Shown: piece after piece, positions 58,883-64,000 of the stretch
Position numbering within the stretch: the first letter of the stretch is position 1
Layout: every line of letters starts with the position of its first letter
From: Maylandia zebra
Lineage: Eukaryota; Chordata; Actinopteri; Cichliformes; Cichlidae
NCBI RefSeq assembly: GCF_041146795.1
Contig: NC_135187.1
Coordinates: 2,047,501-2,111,500, forward strand
Direction: 5' to 3'
Length of the DNA stretch: 64,000 nucleotides
The notes under the pieces: model-generated
Databases searched by the model: none
Told to the model about the DNA's origin: nothing
What the model saw: the letters and a program-made list of their open reading frames with translations, nothing else
Translations under genes and position numbers: made by a program

Positions 58883-59592
58883 TAGGGATGGGAATCGAAT
58901 TGAGAACTGGTTCCCACTGTTTCAATTAATTGGAATTGTTTGCCATTTTTGCAAACGATTCCCTTATCGATTCCAGTCGCCTCAAAAGACATCACCACGC
59001 TGCGGAGCGTCATTTACCTGGCAGGAAACATGGCGCCTATGCGGCACAAATGCTCAAAAGTTTGGTTATACTTTACGAGAACAGATGACAACAGGGCAAC
59101 TTGCAGTACTTGCAAAGTAGATGTTTCATTTAAGGGAGGAAACACTACGAATATGCAAAAGCATTTGCTCATAAAACACGCGATGACCTTAAATGAATGT
59201 CATGTTTTTAATTCCACTCGTGACTCGTGAATCTCAACCCAGCAGCAGCGGTAACGTTTGCACGTCCTCTCCCGTTAATGCGGCAGGTAAATAATCAACT
59301 AACAGTGCATATTATGTTAGCGCGATCTGCCTTATTACAAAACCTGCCATTACTGTGCATTTAGTGACCATGATGAGACAGACAGAGTCTGGCTCAGATG
59401 CTGGCAGTTCTCACTGCAGTCTACTGGTAGCGTCTCCTTTTAGTCCAGAATAGATGAATGTCACTGAGCAGTGACTCAGTTTGTGGTCAAAGGCTTGCAC
59501 CTATTTGCCACAGCAGATGCCCCCGATTTTCATTAAGTGAATGTGTTTAATTGTAGGCAGGGACATTAGGCAAGGCAAGATACCCATCCCTA
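58883..59592 (+). mobile_element. hAT element with BED-finger remnant, second copy
   Basis: TAGGGATGGGAATCGAA and ACCCATCCCTA ends. The target duplication is degraded (CTTATACT versus GTTATAGC). A + frame at 58940-59230 encodes a BED finger (KVWLYFTRTDDNRATCSTC then a HLLIKH zinc-ligand end). Same family as 25308-26351, in opposite orientation, with a larger internal deletion. Confidence 0.8.
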
Positions 59593-59599
59593 GTTATAG

Positions 59600-60010
59600 C
59601 TGGAATATGTGTCCTTGTTTCACATTCTTTAAGCATAAGTGCCAACAAACGACTAGGACGCTCTGATTCAAAATAGTACTTCTGTCTAGTTCTATGCAAG
59701 AAGAACTCTGATTTGGACAAGGTTATTGCATCATATTCTTCCTTCAGTGAAGCTAGGAGTGTAGACTGATCGTCCGACTGGATAAGTTTTTGCAGATTCT
59801 GTAAAGATTCTATCTGATTTTCTAAATTGGACACCTGAGCAAGTTTGTTTTTGCCAGCATGGAGGAGAATGAGATGGAAAAGCCACGAATGAAACATTTT
59901 GTAGCCTCCCATAAGAGTGGGTCGATATCTTCATTAGCACTGATATCTAAAAAATCCTTCAGCTGGAGCTTAAGCAGGCTGAGAAAGGTAGAGTTAGTTA
60001 TTACATTGAG
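59600..60010 (-). mobile_element. L1-type LINE ORF2 fragment
   Basis: Minus frames contain LLWEATKCFIRGFSISF and, further on, FLHRTRQKYYFESERPSRLLAL, the conserved linker between endonuclease and reverse transcriptase in L1 elements. A frameshift separates the two parts. Confidence 0.7.
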
Positions 60011-60021
60011 ATAGATAACCA

Positions 60022-60249
60022 TTTGCACTCACATTCACACTGGTGGGCAATTTCGAATCACCAATTAATCTAACCCCATTAACTGCATGTCTTTGGACTG
60101 TGGGACTAAACCAGAGTACCCAGAGAGAACCCCCACTAATACAGGGAGAACATGCAAACTCCACACAGAAAGACTTGTGATGGTGGAACTGAACTCCTTC
60201 TTGCTGTGAAGCAAACATGCTAACCACTGTTCCACTGTGCTACACGGCC
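60022..60249 (-). mobile_element. tRNA-derived SINE (Mermaid-like), worn
   Basis: Inverted relative of 53779-54148: GGAGAACATGCAAACTCCAC and CATGTCTTTGGACTGTGGGA are present. 3' part missing. Confidence 0.7.
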
Positions 60250-61940
60250 AATCTGATTACAGTCTTTAAGAGTTTCATGATTCATAGTTCTCTTTCAGTT
60301 CTCTTGCAGATGTAATAAATCATAATTCTCTTTTTGTGTTACTCCTGTGAGGCTGTTTGTGGGCAGAGATTTTTCAGATATGCTTAAACATGAAGCTAAC
60401 TGAAACCAGGTGTTCTGTTAAACACACATTCGGAAATGGCCACTGTTTATAACACAGTTGTGTGAACTGAAATGTCAAAAGTCTGCAGGACCAACTCTGG
60501 TGCCTCATTCAATGAACACAGCTCACCATTAATATTATGATCGTTCATTAAATATCAGGGAAAACATTGTTGACTAAGCAACACTGTGTTCGGGAAACAC
60601 ATGCCAGCTGAACTTAAAAGAAAGGTTTAGAAGACGTATTGTTGTTTTGAGCAAAGAAGGGCTTTCTCAGCATGTGATCACAGAAAAACTGCTTTTTATT
60701 TCATTAATAAAATAACATCATGAAAATGATGTGCCACTTAGTGTTTTCCTTGTTTGAACTGCATAAAACATATAATGCATGTATGACTTCTATCTTTTTC
60801 CATATTTGAACACATATTTTATAAACACTGCAAGCAGTTTGTTGTGCAGAGTCATTTTTTAAAAAATGATAAATAAAGTCACACTTTAGTGTGTCTCTGT
60901 GTTTGTGTGGATGTGTTGGAAAACACTTACGTGGCCAGTTAAAGTGGGTGTCAAAGATTACATGTATTAAAGGTATTAAAGGTAATGAGCCCTGCTCTAA
61001 ACAGCTTTCACAAAATGCTTCATGAAGCTGAATCTATTCAAGATCATATTCCTTCATTTCAGATGGCTTATCACCTCGTACTTTATGGTGGTTTTTGGCT
61101 GTGGCTGACCTTTGAACATCTTTTTAGGGCTCCTGTTGGCCTGTGGGATAGGTACTTGGAGCTGTCCTGTAAATCTGCTATTCTATGAGATATATGAGAA
61201 GGGGACTGAAGTTTAGAAAGAGAGGAGACATAGTTGCACAGTCAAAAAAAACTCTGTGACTATGTGTGGGCAGCATGTTTCACTGTTTCAGCAGGCAGTT
61301 TAAAGAAAGGCTTTACGCCGGCTTGATTTATTCTCTGTGTTTTAGTTTACATGTACAGCCAGATTACAAGGAACCTGGACAGCAGGAAGCAGGAAACCCA
61401 CACTAGCAGACTCTACTCAAAACCACCCAAAACAGGAACTCTCTGTCTAAGAAGTGATGGTGCTCACCACTGCAGCACCACGCTGCCCTGTTAGTTTCTG
61501 TGCTGGTAAAAATAAAGATGAATAAATAGTTCACTCTGACATGTTTCCTGTGTCACAAACACTTCTTCTCTCTGCTGCTTCGATGTACTTACAGTTTGTA
61601 GAAGGCAGCGTCTAACAAAGCCGTGTTATTATAAACATACTGCAGCTGCTGTGTTAAACCTGTATGTTTGTGATATGATAAGCAGCAAATATTAAAAACA
61701 AGTTGTTGGAGGTATTTTAATGAGCACTAAATGGTTTCCCGATCCCACTGAAATCCACAAATGTATTTAAGCTACTGCAAGTTTCTGTCATTTATCATTT
61801 TTAATGATTTAATTACTGTATTAATGGAATTTCAGCATTTTTAATTTATATAATGGAACTGGAGATCTTGCAGGATGTTGTTTGCAGTGCTTCATAACTG
61901 ACTCTTACACGTATCATGACGTGTCAGATGAAAAGTGACT
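60250..61940. other. Upstream region of gene D
   Basis: No transposon or coding structure recognised. Presumably distal promoter sequence. Confidence 0.4.
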
Positions 61941-61945
61941 CTCGT

Positions 61946-61961
61946 CTGGTTTTACTTCCTC
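61946..61961 (+). promoter_or_regulatory. ETS-like promoter motif of gene D
   Basis: ACTTCCTC (GAGGAAGT on the other strand, a PU.1-type core) preceded by TCTGGTTTT, a weak RUNX-like site, about 80 bp before the start codon. Confidence 0.4.
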
Positions 61962-62038
61962 AATATTTTCATTTCAAAACTGTCGGACTTAAAGACACAG
62001 ACAGACGGTGAAGCTGCTCAAATATCTTTCAGCTCAAA

Positions 62039-62183
62039 ATGTCTACAGAAATTCAAAGTGTTGAAGATTTCAGGGTGAAATACAGCAGAGGGTCCCAAGA
62101 GGATGGAGGAGTGAGAGAGCAGAGTGAGGTGGAGGTGTTAGATGATGGAGAGCAGCACCCTGACGTTGGCCTACAAGAAGCTG
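62039..62183 (+). CDS. Gene D exon 1, cytoplasmic tail
   Basis: 145 bp, ends phase 1 before gtaagc. Confidence 0.83.
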
Positions 62184-63281
62184 GTAAGCAGGAAATCATC
62201 AAAGTGACCAAACCAAAGAAAATGTTGGTGATGAAAGTGTTGTTCAGTGTCTTTTAAAGCTCTGATATCCGCCCACTTTAAGACATATTAGTGTTCGTGT
62301 CACATGTGCCCAGAATATGTTTCCAGTCCAAACTGGCACACAGATCATTTGTTGCACTGGGCCTGTTTACTCCCAGTTAGGAGCTCCGTTTCTAACCGTC
62401 TGACTGTTTCAGTGTCTGTGGCTTCAAGTCAAACTGGTTCAGCTGCTGCTTTCAGGAAGAGGTCTGTGAGTGGCAGAGAGAAGCAGCCAATAGGAGCAGC
62501 ACAGCTCTTTTAACCCGTTAGTTAATGCAAAGCGTTTAAATCAGTATTTCTGTTCTGTGGTCCGACAAGGAACAGATGGATATCTAAACAAATTCTTTGT
62601 TAAGTCAGTATATGTGATTAGGAGAAACACAAACAGATGAAAAAGCTTTTAACTCAAAAGTGTTTAAGTGTAGTTTAAACTGTAGAGTTTAACTGTACTA
62701 AAGAACAGAGTAACCAATAGAACTCATTTAACTCATCAGCCCTTAATGTTTCTACAGTTCATGGTTGTTCCTTAGTATTACATTTGTACATCACTCATGT
62801 GTGCATATGATAAAGCTAATAACTGTTACATCAGGACTGCTAGGTATCCTGTTCCCATGGAAACATTGTCTTCTGAAGTATTTCAAGAGAAATCAAACAC
62901 ACCTGTCCAACAGCAGCTGAAACACGCTAAAAAGATATCAGTTTTCTGATTTCTGTTGGTCAAAATATATTTTGCTGCTGACCACAAATGTGTCTAAAAT
63001 GTAGTCATGTCTCAACATTGCCAGCCACATTAGAAAAACACATTTTGTGATGTGCAAGAACCACTCGATTTAACATTCCTACAAAGGAAATTAACTAAAT
63101 GTAAAGAAAAATGAATTCCAAAGTGTCTTTAGTGCCTCATCAGTGGACTCTTTGTGTATTTTCTGCATAGATGAACACTTCCAGAAGAACGTTCCAGCTT
63201 CAACAAGAAGCTGGCTCAGAGTTTTTGAAGTAAACCTGGGAGTGCTGTATCTTCTGATGCTGGCTGCAATCACGACACGCT
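62039..63281 (+). CDS. Gene D: C-type lectin-like receptor, 5' exons (partial)
   Basis: Exon 1 (62039-62183, 145 bp, donor gtaagc) encodes an acidic cytoplasmic tail with FRVKYSRGSQEDG and HPDVGLQEAG. Exon 2 (63171-63281, 111 bp, acceptor tgcatag, donor gtgagg) encodes RSWLRVFEVNLGVLYLLML and the end ITTR, a type II membrane segment. Lengths and phases equal those of gene B. The following intron (63282 onward) matches gene B's intron at 17379-17480, so neck and lectin exons are expected beyond the right edge. The start is the first ATG of the conserved frame. Closest paralogue in the window is gene B. Confidence 0.82.
62184..63170 (+). other. Gene D intron 1
   Basis: No transposon recognised; much less invaded than the introns of genes B and C. 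Confidence 0.6.
63171..63281 (+). CDS. Gene D exon 2, membrane segment
   Basis: 111 bp, phase 1 to 1. Confidence 0.83.
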
Positions 63282-64000
63282 GTGAGGACATTTAATTCCA
63301 ACATGTATTAAAAATTATTATTATAATTTAAATTATTATTATTTACATTTGACATCTCTACATGAAACTATTTGAAATTTAGACCTGCCTTTGTCCAGTT
63401 CTTATTCTCCTCCTGCAGTGTTTCCTCTGGTAGGATATGATCTTTTATTGGGCTTTGAATACATAGTGCAGAAACATATGTAACGTTTATTTGTTTTTAA
63501 CATCTATTCCCTTTATGAAGTTAGGCTACAACAGGGAAAACAAAAAAATCATCCACACTGCTTTCTAACGGGACCACACTCTCACAGTCTTCCTTGCTGC
63601 AGGGGAGGGGTAGTGCAGTGTGCTCAGGGGGCAGGGAAGGCTGGCCAACACTGCAGCTACCATCATTCTAACCACATCTTCCCTATTTCAGTAGCTTTCA
63701 ATGGCTCGAACAGAAGAAAAGGGTTGGAGTAGCTGACAGGGACAGGAAGAGCGAGCAGGAGAGAGTTTCTCTGACAGTGTCAGAACAAGCAACAGCAGAT
63801 GGGCGCTGGGGAAGCGTTTTTGATAAAAAAAACACATTATAAATTAACAAACATCTGGGCTGATTTCTTCCCCACCTACAACACTCAACACGGTGATTCT
63901 GTGATTATATCAACAAAGCAGACAGGCAGCAGAATCTGCTGAAGAGTGATACAGGTGCAGTCACACTATGTTAGACAGTGGCGGTCTGTTATCATTATGC
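63282..64000 (+). other. Gene D intron 2 (runs off the window)
   Basis: 63882-64000 matches gene B intron sequence around 17379-17480 and 18984 onward without the TIR element, so it is the empty site of that element. Confidence 0.7.

Overview
The window is vertebrate nuclear DNA from a ray-finned fish, probably a percomorph such as a cichlid. Evidence: short exons with consensus GT-AG splice sites, long AT-rich introns, and a dense load of typical teleost transposons (Rex1/CR1-type and L2-type LINEs, tRNA-derived SINEs, hAT elements with 8-bp target duplications, gypsy-like LTRs, a fish-type endogenous retrovirus). The exact species cannot be read from the sequence. Most of the long open reading frames belong to transposons, not host genes.

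The host genes form a tandem cluster of type II C-type lectin-like receptors, all on the + strand. Gene A (2276-4164) is the 3' part of a receptor (two neck exons and three lectin-domain exons) whose 5' exons lie before the window. Gene B (9466-22797) is a complete seven-exon gene of 247 codons plus stop: cytoplasmic tail, membrane exon, two coiled neck exons and three lectin-domain exons, stretched over 13.3 kb by intronic insertions. Gene C (28490-53559) has the same cytoplasmic and membrane exons. These are followed by an array of tiny threonine-rich stalk exons (mostly 42 bp, all phase 1), two complete SRCR-domain exons and one first-type lectin exon; its second and third lectin exons were not found. 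Gene D (62039-63281) is the 5' start of another receptor running off the right edge. A promoter-proximal RUNX-like plus ETS-like motif pair precedes genes B, C and D and a pseudo-exon near 8.48 kb.

Genes A and B are recent duplicates, and so are their introns. This lets one copy serve as the empty-site reference for insertions in the other: a 3.3-kb LINE with an intact 979-codon ORF (11173-14505), a solo LTR (4181-5016), a 1.5-kb TIR element (17481-18983), and a small poly(A) retroposon in gene A that sits exactly where about 1.2 kb of older intron is missing.

The gene C introns hold hAT elements, a gutted endogenous retrovirus on the minus strand (about 30743-33010) and an 8.2-kb gypsy-like LTR element (43814-52008). 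That element is flanked by a 5-bp duplication and contains the two SRCR exons as well as a second 3.3-kb LINE. The SRCR exons therefore appear to lie inside a mobile element that landed in the stalk-exon array, with splice phases matching the array. The retroviral remnant carries, after its protease, a domain with two H-x-T/S-x motifs resembling 2H phosphoesterases. These two observations are the most unusual in the window.

The rest is degraded L2 and L1 LINE sequence, SINEs, and intergenic DNA in which nothing further was recognised.
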